64,000 bases of DNA from assembly GCA_951213105.1 (NCBI GenBank), contig OX578133.1:140113313-140177312 (forward strand). Direction: 5' to 3'. This document shows, one piece after another, positions 53,231-64,000 of this stretch (within the stretch, counting starts at the first letter, position 1; each line of letters opens with the position of its first letter). The stretch comes from Amaurobius ferox (taxonomy: Eukaryota; Arthropoda; Arachnida; Araneae; Amaurobiidae). The notes beneath the pieces are model-generated. The model had not been told where the DNA came from. It searched no databases and worked only from the letters and a program-made list of their open reading frames with translations. Both the position numbers and the translations under genes were made by a program.

Positions 53231-53689
53231 TAAAAATATTTTTAAAAGCATTCAATCTTTAAACTACAAAATCGTCTAGCGACAGATGTATAGCAAACAA
53301 TTTAATAAATTTAATTTGAATGCTAACTGTTTTATTTGACAGACAATTTATCAGTAAGCATCATCGTAATCTAAGCCAGAAATATAAATAAACTAATCTG
53401 AAGTTGAGAGGACATTCCATCGGCAGTATTGTATCCTTATGCTATCGTAGGTGTATGTGACTTCGTCCTACTTTTATTTCGATTTTATGAGACATGTCTG
53501 CTGTGTTTACTAATGAAGAATATTGCAAAATGATCCTTATTTTTGGAGAATGTAAACGGAATGCCATCAGTGCACTCGAACGATTATACGCATAGTATAA
53601 TGTTATTTTAATTGGGGGGTAGGGGTTAGAGTGCATCTCCTAGTTTTCAGGGTTCTTTTCAGCTTTTTCTATCACAGAAACACATTGTT

Positions 53690-53945
53690 GTACCAATTTG
53701 GCAAAGATCTACAAATGCGTAATTGACTTTTTTTATCATTCTCTAAAATGGATCGAGATAGCCTCTGCCCCCCCCCTATAAAAAGGAGGGTTATTCCCCC
53801 CCCCCCCCTAAAATTATCTCGTCGTAGCTCCATAGGGGTTTCCTGCAGCTGCATTACAAAAATATCCATAACTCTCTTCGTTCTTGAGAAATTTCCCCTA
53901 ATACGGAGTTTCCTAAATACCTTGTATATAGAAAGTTTCAAATAA
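53690..53945 (-). repeat. R4-related repeat, minus copy of the inverted pair
   Basis: Inverted partner of 52975-53230, with C/G runs near 53768 and 53798. The 89-codon minus frame (53672-53941) and its plus-strand counterpart are by-products of the repeat. The pair could fold into a large hairpin with a loop of about 460 nt. Confidence 0.65.
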
Positions 53946-54122
53946 CCCCATATTAAAATACATAATGATGATTTATTTTTAAGTAATATCCGAGCTAATT
54001 GGGAATTTTATGAAGTTATAACCAAGGCAACAAAAAAGCTATAGGGAGCTCGCGAGGGGAATTTTGATATAATAGCCGAATTGCCGCTATACATCCGAGG
54101 TTGTTATAACCGAGTTCAACTG

Positions 54123-54434
54123 TAATACTCATCTTCTGTTCAAAATTAATAAAATTATAGTAAAATAAACATGAAAATAACAAAATTGTATAATATTAAT
54201 TATTCATATCTTTTTACTATATCGAATATTATGTCTAAAACAAATTATCTAATTCAACCAAATGCATCTATAATGAAATTGCAAAGATTTTAAAATTTCA
54301 TTGCAGCAGTAAATTAGTTTTAAAAAATCTAACCCATTCATTATTTTTGTAATTTTTCTATTTACGGCATTGTTATACACAGATGTGACTGAATTTTCAT
54401 TTACTTCCAAAAATATCATAAATATCTAACATAA
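54123..54434. other. AT-rich intergenic sequence
   Basis: No feature beyond the TA target duplication of the Tigger element. Confidence 0.45.
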
Positions 54435-54510
54435 AAAAAAAATCCTGAAGAAAGCAGCACTTGACCTTTCCTACAGACTCAAATTCATTTTTCCTTTCTT
54501 TTATAATGCA
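54435..54510 (-). repeat. R2 right-end fragment, inverted
   Basis: CTGAAGAAAGCAGCACTTGACC and CAGACTCAAATTCATTTTTCC follow the inverted R2 right end seen at 12446. It breaks off after about 75 bp. Confidence 0.5.
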
Positions 54511-55613
54511 ATAAGTTTATAATTGCGCAAAATTATATCGATGTATTTAAAACTACCCTTTCTTCGTACGGAATGTATAATATAAAGGAAATTAAATTTC
54601 AAAATTATTTGCAAATTATTATAGTATTCTAAATTATATTGCTATTCAATACATTCTATTAAAATACTTAAATTAATGTTTAAGAATCTCTGTTCTTACT
54701 ATACAAAATTATCTTCCCAGGAAAATCTGATGAATGAAATATCCTGGTTCCGCTTGTAATCAAATTTACAAAAAATCTGAAATTATATCAATATATGCCA
54801 AAATAAAAGCGTTAAAGTTGTACCTGAAGATATATATACCCGTACTACTTATATTCCCGACTATTAGAAGATATACCTGTGTATTCGTAGAAAATAACCC
54901 TTAGTTCTTCTAAAATGCGTAAGAATATTTGTTTTCTCAATACAAAAATATCTTCAAGTGCAGATCTGAAGAATAAAATATCATGGTTCCGTTTGCAAAC
55001 AAATATATGAAAATTATGAAATTAGATCAATATATGCCAAAATGAAAGCGCTAAAATGGTATTGGAAGGTACCAGTACTACTTTTATTTTGTTTCAATTT
55101 ACTTTAACTCTCTTAAAATGCGTAAGACTAAATTGTTCTTGCAATACAAAACTATCTTCACGTGTAGATCTGAAGAATAAAGCATCTTGGTCCCGTTCGT
55201 AAACAAATTTATGAGAAATATGAAATTAAATCAATATATGCCGAAATGAAAGCGCAAAAATGGTATTAGAAGATGTACCAGTACTACTTTCAATTTACTT
55301 CAACAATCGGCTAAACACAATGAGTTAAACACGATATAGGAGTTTGAAAAGTTTGCCAAAATAAAATAGATGACGCAAGAAATTAAAAATACAGCAATAG
55401 CAGTATACCCGTACTACTTTTATTTTGCTTTAACAATCAGCTAAACACAATATATGAGTTAAATACGATATGTGAGTTTGAAAAGTTTGCCAAAATAAAA
55501 CAGATGGCGTAAGAAATTGAAAATACCAACACTTTGTCCCGTAATCTTTAAACCCAGAAGCCTTAATTGAGCAGTCAAAAATGCAATTCCGGTAAAATGT
55601 ATATTTATATACA
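54511..55613. repeat. Complex repeat field, left part
   Basis: Modules recurring throughout 54.5-64 kb appear here: a TTCTTCGTACGGAATGTATAA module (54551), AGATCTGAAGAATAAA modules (54730, 54964, 55166), ATCAATATATGCC plus AAAGCGC, and GATATACC-CGTACTACTT. The three AGATCTGAAG-bearing units are spaced about 235 and 200 bp. Non-coding. Confidence 0.65.
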
Positions 55614-56911
55614 TTTTTAACACTTTACAACAAAGTTGAAAAGTGTTTATGATTTTGTTCATTCTGTCTGTCTGTCCGTTAACACGATAACTGCCGTAAA
55701 AATGACTTAATCAAAATGAAATTTTAGTATGTTGTTCAGACGGTCTGTAGGCCCTATGGGAATATAAATGAATAATATCACCCAATTAGTTTTGGATTGA
55801 ACCCGGGTTGAAAAAATGAAATACATTGAGCCCTATGGGACCTAATTTTTCAAACATTTTTTAAGCGGATTTAAAATTCACAAATTGCTTCGAAAATTTT
55901 AGGTAATAGTCAAATTGTTCCATAAAATATATAAAAAAAAATTCAGCGAAATATATTCAGTAGTTTTTTAAATAAAAATTAAAATAATAATAACACCTCT
56001 TATATGAAACGATCACGTGACCATGATATGAAAGTATCACGTGATCCACTTCAAAATGATATATGGCATCCATCTTGTCTCAAAATCGTGATTTTTAAAG
56101 TTCTTTTTATTTCATATTGAGTGTTGTATCCGTCCTAAAACCACTTTATTTTGGTTTAAATTCTGTGCATCTACATACTAAATCAACGTAATTACAATAT
56201 ATATGAGTTTAAATGCTCATCCAAATTGGATTATTTCTACAACGAAGCCTATTTTTCACTTATGTAAAATGTAAACAGCAAAATATGTAGGATGAGTTGT
56301 ATAGAAATTGCTGTATTTTTTTAACGCAAAAGAATTTAGCTCATGGAGTCTGCATAGCTGATATGAAAGAAATATTCATTGACTTTACCGAGAGAAGGGC
56401 GATTTTTTGCGATGAAGTTTTAAGCATAGAGTTAAATTACTTGTAGCTCCATGGTCTTAATTTTTAAATAAAATATATTATTATAGTATTGTGATGAATG
56501 ACATGAATGGGAAATTATTTATCAATGAAATGCTGCTTTTTTAGAGAGAGCCAGGCGTGTTATTTTTTCTATGACGGCATTTGAATGAATTTCAGTTATT
56601 TTCGGTGAAGTTTTTAAATATAATAAATTATCGTGGTATTATGATAATTCTAAAATTATTATCGAGTAATATATCACATTTTAAAGATGTTTAAACCAGG
56701 CAATTTATATTTCAATGCCGTCATTTGAATGAAGTTCATTTTTTTCGATGAAGGTTTAAGTTTTCAAATATAATAAATCAATGTAGTATTGTGAGAAGTT
56801 TTAAAATACTACCGAGGAATGTATTGCATTTTAGACATGTTTAAATAAAATTGCATTGCTGTTGGAAAGTGTTTCATAATCAATGCTTTAAGCATGATTG
56901 ATCTTTCTTGT
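55614..56911 (-). repeat. R1 dispersed repeat, inverted, with extra head subunits
   Basis: It begins with the inverted R1 hairpin (AACACTTTACAACAAAGTTG at 55618) and ends with the inverted left end, GCATGATTGATCTTTCTTGT. Its head region holds about four copies of the subunit that other R1 copies have once or twice (TAATAAAT-type blocks near 56470, 56630, 56770 and 56830). It sits within the complex repeat field: field modules resume on both sides. Confidence 0.75.
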
Positions 56912-58829
56912 TAATAATCTCGATAACCCTTGGTCCCAGAAACTGGAAACATGGATTAAATTTTAATTTTAAGTGTGGCTATTCCACGGCTACCCGGAAA
57001 AGTTCATCCAATTCTGTCAGCTGTTCTCCCGTGAGGATCAGCCAAATAAACACACATATAAACAAACAGACAGATTTACAATTTTATTTATATAGACTAA
57101 CAGCATACCCGTTCTTCGTACGGAGTACATAATATAAAAGAAACATAAAATTCACAATCATGTGAAATTCCTTTAATATTCCAAATGGCATTGTTATTCA
57201 AATAATTCTATTAAAATCTTTAAATTAATGCACCTAAAAAAGTTTACGACTCTCTGTTCTTACTATACAAAATTATCTTCCCAGGAACATCTGGCGAATA
57301 AAATATCCTGGTTACGCTTGCAAAAAAATTTACAAAAAATATGAAATTAAATCAATATATGCCAAAATAAAAGCTCTAAAGTTGTATGGGAAGATGGAAA
57401 GATTACCCGTACTGCTTATATTCTCTAATATTAGAAGATATATATACCTGTGTATCAGTAGAAGATTACCCGTATACAATATATGAGTTTCAAATATATT
57501 TGCCAAAAAATACAGATAACGTAATAAATTGAAAATATCAATAATTTCCCTAATCTTTAAAACCAAAGGTCGCAATTGTGGCCAGTATGTGCCAAAATGA
57601 AAGTGCTAAAATTGTATGGCAAGATACACCCCTACTACTTACATTCTCTTAGATTAGAAAATATACCCATGTATTTAGTAGAAGATTACCCATACTACAT
57701 AGCCGTTCTTCTTACGGAATATATAATATAAAGAAGCATAAAATTCACAATTATGTGCAAATTTCTGCACTATTCTAAATGACATTGTTATTCAAAACAT
57801 TCTATTAAAATATTTATATTAATGCTCCTAAAAAGAAGTTTAAGAATCTCTGTTCTCGCTATACATATTATCTTCACAGGCAGATCTGAAGGGTAAAACA
57901 GCCTGGTCCCGTTGGTAAACAAATTTGCAAAGAATATGAAATTGAATCAATATATGGCAAAAATAAAAGCGCTAAAATTGTATCGGAAGATATACCCGTA
58001 CTACTTATAGTTTCGAATATTAGAAGATATACCCATGTATTAGTAGAAAATAACCCGTACGACAATATATGAATTTCAAAAATCCTTGCCAAAATACAAC
58101 AGATGACGTGATAAAGTGAAAATATTAGTTATCTTTAAACTTGAAGGCCGTAATTGATTCCAATATATGTCAAAATGAAAAGCTTAAAATTGTATGAGAA
58201 GGTATAACCGTGCTACTTATATTTTAGAAGATATACCATGTACTAATAGCAGATTACCCGTACTACAATATATGAGTTTCAACCGTTTTTGCCAAAATAA
58301 AACAGATGAAGTAATAAATTGAAAATATCAATAATCCCAAAGTAATCTTTAAACCTGAAGGCTGCGTAATTGATAAATTCATTCAAAAATGCCATTTCGA
58401 TAAAATTTATTTCATATACTTTTCTTTATTATTTAAAATAGCAGCATACTCGTTCTTCGAACGGTGTATATAATATAAAAAAACTTATAATTCACAATCA
58501 TGTGCAAATTATGTTAAAATATTAAATTTATTGCTCCTAAAGAGAAGTTTAAGAATGTCTGTTCTCACTATGCAAAATTATCTTCACGGGCAGATCTGAA
58601 GAATAAAACATCCTGACCCTTTTTTGAAAGCAAATATACAAAAAATATGAAATTGAATCAATATATACAAAATAAGAGTGCTAAATTTGTATGGGACCCG
58701 TACTTCTTATATACCCGAATATTAGAAGATATAACCTGTATTAGTAGATTACATGTATAAATTGAAAATATCAATAAACCCGTAATTGATTCCAATACAT
58801 GCCAAAATGAAAGCACTAAAATTATATGG

Positions 58830-58831
<2 letters not shown>
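56912..58831. repeat. Complex repeat field, middle part
   Basis: Module starts of the form AGCATACCCGTTCTTCGTACGG occur near 57105, 57705 (CCGTTCTTCTTACGG) and 58445. Each is followed by a GAAGTTTAAGAATCTCTGTTC block, AGATCTGAAG-ATAAAAC, ATCAATATATG and ATTACCCGTACTAC blocks. Near 57020-57090, TTCTCCCGTGAGGATC and AAACAGACAGATTTACAATT stand just before the first module, as at 61165-61235. Confidence 0.65.

Positions 58832-58873
<42 letters not shown>
58832..58873. repeat. (TA)n microsatellite
   Basis: Pure TA run within the repeat field. Confidence 0.95.
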
Positions 58874-58875
<2 letters not shown>

Positions 58876-61800
58876 TCGTACTACTTATATTGTCGCAGAT
58901 AAGAAAATATGCAAGTGTGTTAGTAGAAGATTATCCGTATTACAATATGAGTCTCAAAAATTTTTGCCAAAATAAAACAGATGACGTAATAAATTGAAAA
59001 TATCAATAATCCCCGTAATCTTTATGCCAAAAGGTCGTAATTGATTCCAATATATGCCAGTATCTATCAAAATATATGTCAATATACCTGTACTACTTAT
59101 ATTCTCGTAGATGAGAAGATATACTCGTGCATTCGTAGAAGATTACTCGTACAACGTACAATATACGAGTTGAAACAATTTTTGTCATAATAAAACAATG
59201 GCACAATAACTTGAAAATATCAATAATCCCTGAATTAATAATTCCCGAAAATATCAATACAAAGTTAATGTTTAACCTGAAGACCGTAATTGATATTATC
59301 CAGTCAAAACTGCAATGTCAATGAAATTTACTTTATATACACATCTTTATTATTCAAATCGGAAAAGTTTTAATAAAAGTGGTATTCCGCATAACACATT
59401 GGATTTACATCTATTGCTAAACGACATGACATCATTTGCTTCAAATAAATTGATGGAAATCATATCGTCTGAATAATGATATCTTCATGGAAGGTTGGGC
59501 GACATTTTTATCAATTTAGCTATAATTTAAAAAATCTCCAAGTGGGACTGTAAAACTGATAGTCCAATTTTGCGACAAATTGACGAAACATCATCACAAT
59601 ACTATACTCTAACAAAACACAATTAATTTCATTTATTAAGATCAGTTTTATCAATTTCATGATATATTTATAGATTTACAAACATTTTTATCAATTTGGT
59701 GATATTTAAAAAATTCGCTAAATTCGTTACTAAGTAGGATGGATGGACTGACCGACAAATGCTACTGAAACATCATTGCAGTGCTCTCTTCTAAAAAAAA
59801 CAAATTTAATTTCATTGATTTGCCTCGTTTTTATCAATTTGGCGACATTTCCGTCAATTTGGCAAAGTTTAAGAAAAGTTGCCAAGTTAGCGATATTACG
59901 CTAAATTCGTAGCTCTGAATTTGCAGATCTGAAGAATAAAACATCCTGATCCCGTTTGTATATACTAAATGAAAACACTAAAATTGTATTAGAAGATACA
60001 CCCGTTCTACTCTTTTTCTGTTTCAACAATCGGATAAATGAATTTATTGGTAAACACAATATCTGAGTTTATTAGCTAAACACAATATAAAAGCTTAAAA
60101 ACTCTTTGTCAAAAGAAATGAAAGTGATGTGCGCAGTCCGTAATTAATATAATTAAAAGAAAAATCAAACCGTTCTTTTCTAAAATATATTTTTATATCA
60201 AGCATATTTTTATATCAATATATGCAAGCCCGTACTACTTATATTGTCGCAGATTTGAAAATATGCCAGTGTGTTAGTAGAAGATTACCCGTATTACAAT
60301 ATGAGTCTAAAAAATCTTTGCCAATAAGAGACATGACGTAATAAATTGAAAATATCAATAGTCCCCGTACTCTTTATACCAGAAGGTCGTAATTGATTCC
60401 AATATATGCTAATATACATGTAATACTTATATTCTTGTAGATTAGAAGATATACCCGTGTATTTGTAGAAAATTACTCGTATAACGTACAATATATGAGT
60501 TTCAATAATTTTTGTCATAATAAAACAATTACATAATAACTTGAAAATATCAATAATCCATGAATCAAGAATCCCCGAAAATATCAATAATAATAACGTT
60601 TAAACCTGAAGACCGTAATTGATATTATCCAATCAAAAATGCCATAAGAAAAATCAAATAGTTCTTTTCTAAAATATATTTTTATATCCATTTATTTATT
60701 ATTCAAATCGAAAAAATAATAATTAAAATTGACAGACAGATTTAATTTCATTGCGTTTCTGAGCAACATGATATAAGATAGAATCTTCCTCATAAACTGC
60801 GATATTAAGTAACCATTTTGATTTCTTTATACCCTTCATTATTCAGTAAAAGCTTGTGAAGAATAAACCATGGAGATAGATTTCCCCTTTAAATCATGTT
60901 TCAAACAATTCATGTTTTCAGAAAGTGACTAATTAGCGCAAAAAATCTCCCATCAAACTCAGCGATAAAGTTTTAATTCATTTTCAAACGATTTTCAAGC
61001 TTTTCTTTTGGATAAACCACGGAGTTAGAGAGTAGAACTCCTAGGAAAAAGTTTCGTTTTTCATTAATATCTCAACAATCCCTGATCTTAGATACTCGAA
61101 ACTTGGGCTAAATTTATGGGGGGCTATTTCAAGACCATCCACCAAATTTCATCAAATTCGGTGCAGCCGTTCTCCCGTGATGACGGGACAAACAGACAGA
61201 CAGACAGATTTTCAATTTTATTTATATAAACTAGCAGCATACCCGTTCTTCGAGTATATAATATAAAGAAACTTGAAATTCATAATCATGCCCAAATTCT
61301 TATAGTATACTAAATGACATGTTTAATCAAAATATTATGTTAAAATATTTAATATAATGCTCCTAAAAAGAAGTTTAAGAATCTCTGTTCTCGCTATATA
61401 AAATTATCTTCATGGACATATCTGAAGAATAAAACATCTTGGACCCCTTATGTAAGCAAATATAAAAAAAAATATGGAATTGAATCAATATATGCAAAAT
61501 AAAAGCGTTAAAATTGTATGGGACCCGTACTAATTATATACGCGAATATTAGAAAATATAACCTGTATTAGTAGATTACATGTATAAATTGAAAATACCA
61601 ATACACCCATAATCTTTAAATCTGAAGACAGTCATTTATTCCAATATATGTCAAAATTAAAGTGCTAAAATTATATGGGAAGATATACACGTACTACTTA
61701 TAATGTCCGATTATTAGTAGAAGATTACCCGTTTTGCAATATGAGTCACAAATGTTTTTTGGTAAAATACAACAGACGACGTAATAAATTGAATATATAA

Positions 61801-62632
61801 TTAATCCCCTTAATCTTCATACCAGAAGACTGTACTTGATTCCAATATATATGCCAATATATGTCAAAATATATGCCAATATACCTGTACTACTTATATT
61901 CTCGTAGGTTAGAAGATATACCCGTGCATTCCTAGAAGATTACTCGTACAACGTACAATATGCGTGTGTCAGCAATTTTTGCCGCAATAAAACAATGGCG
62001 TAATAACTTAAAAATACCAATAATCCCTGAATCAATAATTCCGGAAAATATCAATAATAATAATGTTTAAACCTGAAGAGTATAATTGATATTATCCAGT
62101 CCAAAATGAAATGGCAATGAAATTTATTTTATATACATATCTTCATTATTCAAATCGGAAAGGATTTAATAAAAATCGTCTGCCGCATAAACACATTGGA
62201 TTTAAATCCGTTGCTAAGCGACATGATATCATTTGCTTCAAATAAATTGGTAGAAAAAATATCGTCTAAATAGTTATATTTCTATGGAACATTTGGCGAC
62301 AGTTTCGTCAAATTAGCGACATTTTAAAAAATCGCCAAATTTATCACCAAGTGGGACTGTAGAACTGACAGTTCCACTTTGCGACAAATTGACGAAATAT
62401 CATCACAATACTATCCCCTAACAAAAAACAATTAATATAATTTATGTAGCGCAATTTTATCAATTTCAAGATATTTTTATATATTTGAAAACATTTTTAT
62501 CAATTTGGTGACATTTTAAAAATTCGCTAAATGTATTACTAAGTAGGATGGTTGGTCTGACAAATAAATGCTAACCAAACATCATTTCAGTACTCTCTTC
62601 TAACAAAACAAAAAAAAATTTCATTGATATGT
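58874..62632. repeat. Complex repeat field with ~1.4-1.7-kb recurrence
   Basis: Blocks beginning CGTACTACTTATATTGTCGC appear at about 58875 and 60232, with related ones near 61690 and 63420, implying a recurrence of 1.4-1.7 kb. Each is followed by GTAGAAGATTACCCGT, TGACGTAATAAATTG and ATTGATTCCAATATATGCC. Stretches rich in TTGGCGACATTT / GCCAAATTG words lie at about 59495-59905 and 62290-62632, recalling the R2 interior. At 61070-61240 a segment with CGTTCTCCCGTGATGACGGG and GACAGACAGACAG precedes another AGCATACCCGTTCTTCG module. Confidence 0.65.
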
Positions 62633-62686
62633 AGAAGACCCAAGCCACACGACCAACCCGAAGGTTTATGGCAGCTGTTTGTGTGT
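62631..62686 (-). mobile_element. ~53-bp stem-loop mini-insert, no clear TSD
   Basis: AGAAGACCCAAGCCACACGACC followed by CAACCCGAAGGTTTATGGCA and GTTTGTGTG is absent from the otherwise matching paralogous segment at about 59810-59835, so it is an insertion. On the minus strand it aligns with the SINE 3' domain (CAAACAG..., GGTTGGTCGTGTGGCTTGGG). CACAC (62646-62650) can pair with GTGTG (62681-62685). Confidence 0.6.
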
Positions 62687-64000
62687 CGTTTATATCAATT
62701 TGGCGACATTTCCGTCAATTTGGCAAAGTTTAAGAAAAGTTGTCAAATTAGCGATATCCCTCCAAATTCGTAGCTTTGAATTTGCAGATCTGAATGAAAC
62801 ATTCTTATCCCGTTTCAATATACTAAATGAAAACACTACAATTGTATTAGAAGATATACCCGCTCTACTCTTTTTCTGTTTCAACAATCGGCTATATGAA
62901 TTTATTGGCTAAACACAATATATGAGTTTAGTAGCTAAATACGATATAAGCGTGAAAACTCTTTGCCAAAATAAATGCAATTGATGTACGCAGTCAGCAA
63001 TTAATATAATTAAAAGAAAAATCAAACCGTCCATTCATAAGATATACTTTTGTATCCATTTATCCATTTATTTATTATTTAAATCGAAAAAAAATAATAA
63101 AAATATTAACAAACACATTTAATTTAATTGCGATGCCGAGCAACATGATATATCCTCCTAAAATGTTAAAATTTATTAACCACTAACAGCACACCCGTTA
63201 TTCGTACGGAGTGTATAATTTAAAGAAACTTAAAGTTCGCAATCATGTGCAAATTCTGTTAAAATATTAAATTTATTGCTCCTAAAGAGAAGTTTAAGAA
63301 TATATGTTCTCACTATGCAAAATTATCTTCACGATCAGATCTGAAGAATAAAACATCCTGCCCCCTTTTGTAAGCAAATTTACAGAAGAAAAATAGGAAT
63401 TGAATGAATATATGCAACCCCGTACTAATTATATTGTCGCAGAGCAGAAAATATGCCAATGTGTTAGTAGAAGATTACCCGTATTACAATATGCGTCTCA
63501 AAAATATTTGCCAAAATAAAAGAGATGACGTAATAAATTGAAAACATCAATAATATCCGTATTCTTTATACCAGAAGGTCGTAATTGATTCCAATATATG
63601 CCAATATATATCAAAACATATGTCAATATACCTGTACTACTTATATTCTCGTAGATTAAAAGATATACACGTGTATTTGTAGAAGATTCGTACAACATAC
63701 AATATATGAGTTTAAACAATTTTTGTCATAATAAAATAATTGCATAATAACTTGAAAATATCAATAATCCTTGAATCAATAATCCCCGAAAATATAAATA
63801 ATAATAATTTTTAAACCTGAAGACCGTAATTGATATTATCCAGTCAAAAATGCTATAAGAAAAATCAAATCGTTCTTTTCTAAAATATATTTTTATATCC
63901 GTTTATTTATTATTCAAATCGAAAAAATAATTATTAAAATTAACAGACGGATTTAATTTAATTGCGTTTCTGAGTAACATGATATAAGATAGAATCTTAT
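62687..64000. repeat. Complex repeat field, right part
   Basis: It resumes with TTGGCGACATTTCCGTCAATT, as at 59838, and an AGATCTGAA module. At 63190 comes AGCACACCCGTTATTCGTACGG, then blocks parallel to 60225-60720 almost to the window end (63418-63960). The field continues beyond the window. Short open frames here are chance. Confidence 0.65.

Larger units (their letters stand above)
52118..54122. mobile_element. Tigger/pogo-family DNA transposon, full span, decayed
   Basis: The left terminus is CAGTCGAACTCG, an inserted (CG)n run, then GGTTATAACGAC. The right terminus inverted is CAGTTGAACTCGGTTATAAC followed by AACCTCG. This is the CAGTxGAAxCTCGxTATAACGA type of Tigger/pogo inverted repeat. 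TA dinucleotides flank both ends (52116-52117 and 54123-54124), the target duplication expected of the Tc1/mariner superfamily. The 2.0-kb span includes transposase remnants near its left end and an inverted pair of R4 copies in the middle. No intact gene remains. Confidence 0.82.

Noticed and set aside
53672..53945. 89-codon minus frame and 65-codon plus frame
   Set aside because: They come from the inverted R4 repeat and its G/C runs.

Overview
This window looks like a gene-poor, AT-rich nuclear segment of an animal genome. There are no operons, ribosome binding sites or long host reading frames. It holds instead dense microsatellites and the eroded remains of several eukaryotic transposon classes: a GIY-YIG plus reverse transcriptase Penelope-like element, a P-element/THAP9-type transposase, a Tigger/pogo element, hAT-type elements, a non-LTR reverse transcriptase fragment and Pol III-derived SINEs. 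An arthropod, perhaps a chelicerate, is my best guess, but it rests on general repeat flavour only. I see no convincing host protein-coding exon. Two GC-richer patches (about 36.1-36.7 kb and 37.7-38.0 kb) look like promoter or CpG-type sequence and are the best places to look for a real gene.

Layout. 0-8 kb: copies of two dispersed families, here called R1 (about 1.1 kb) and R2 (0.6-1.6 kb), tRNA-like SINE remnants, and a pair of tRNA-like sequences at 6.4-6.9 kb. 8-15 kb: GC-rich blocks with a CRE palindrome, a P-element-type transposase pseudogene (9.9-10.8 kb, minus), a 165-bp tandem array, an inverted R2 copy, family R4 and a non-LTR RT relic (14.3-14.6 kb, minus). 15.5-22 kb: a complete hAT-type MITE with 8-bp target duplications, then a three-level nest in which a 5S-headed SINE sits in an R1 copy that sits in a tandem array. 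22-38 kb: an R2 copy whose interior has grown into a tandem array, a second hAT MITE, a second SINE with a tRNA head, another R2 copy, an inverted-repeat MITE and the GC-rich patches. 38.5-45.8 kb: a cluster of Penelope-like copies, each bounded by (TA)n arrays. 46-52 kb: mostly featureless AT-rich DNA. 52.1-54.1 kb: a complete but decayed Tigger/pogo element with TA target sites. 54.4-64 kb: a complex repeat field of recurring modules, with an inverted R1 copy inside it.

How the parts relate. Almost all recognisable structure is explained by transposition and tandem amplification. The Penelope-like copies are broken by frameshifts, stops and deletion, and the P-element, Tigger and LINE relics are broken too. 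The most unusual signal is a stem-loop of about 55 nt that ends the SINEs. It also recurs as very small isolated inserts, one of them with a 14-bp flanking duplication, and its stem changes in paired fashion between copies. Nothing here amounts to a proven new biological system. That stem-loop family and the (TA)n-bounded Penelope cluster deserve follow-up first.
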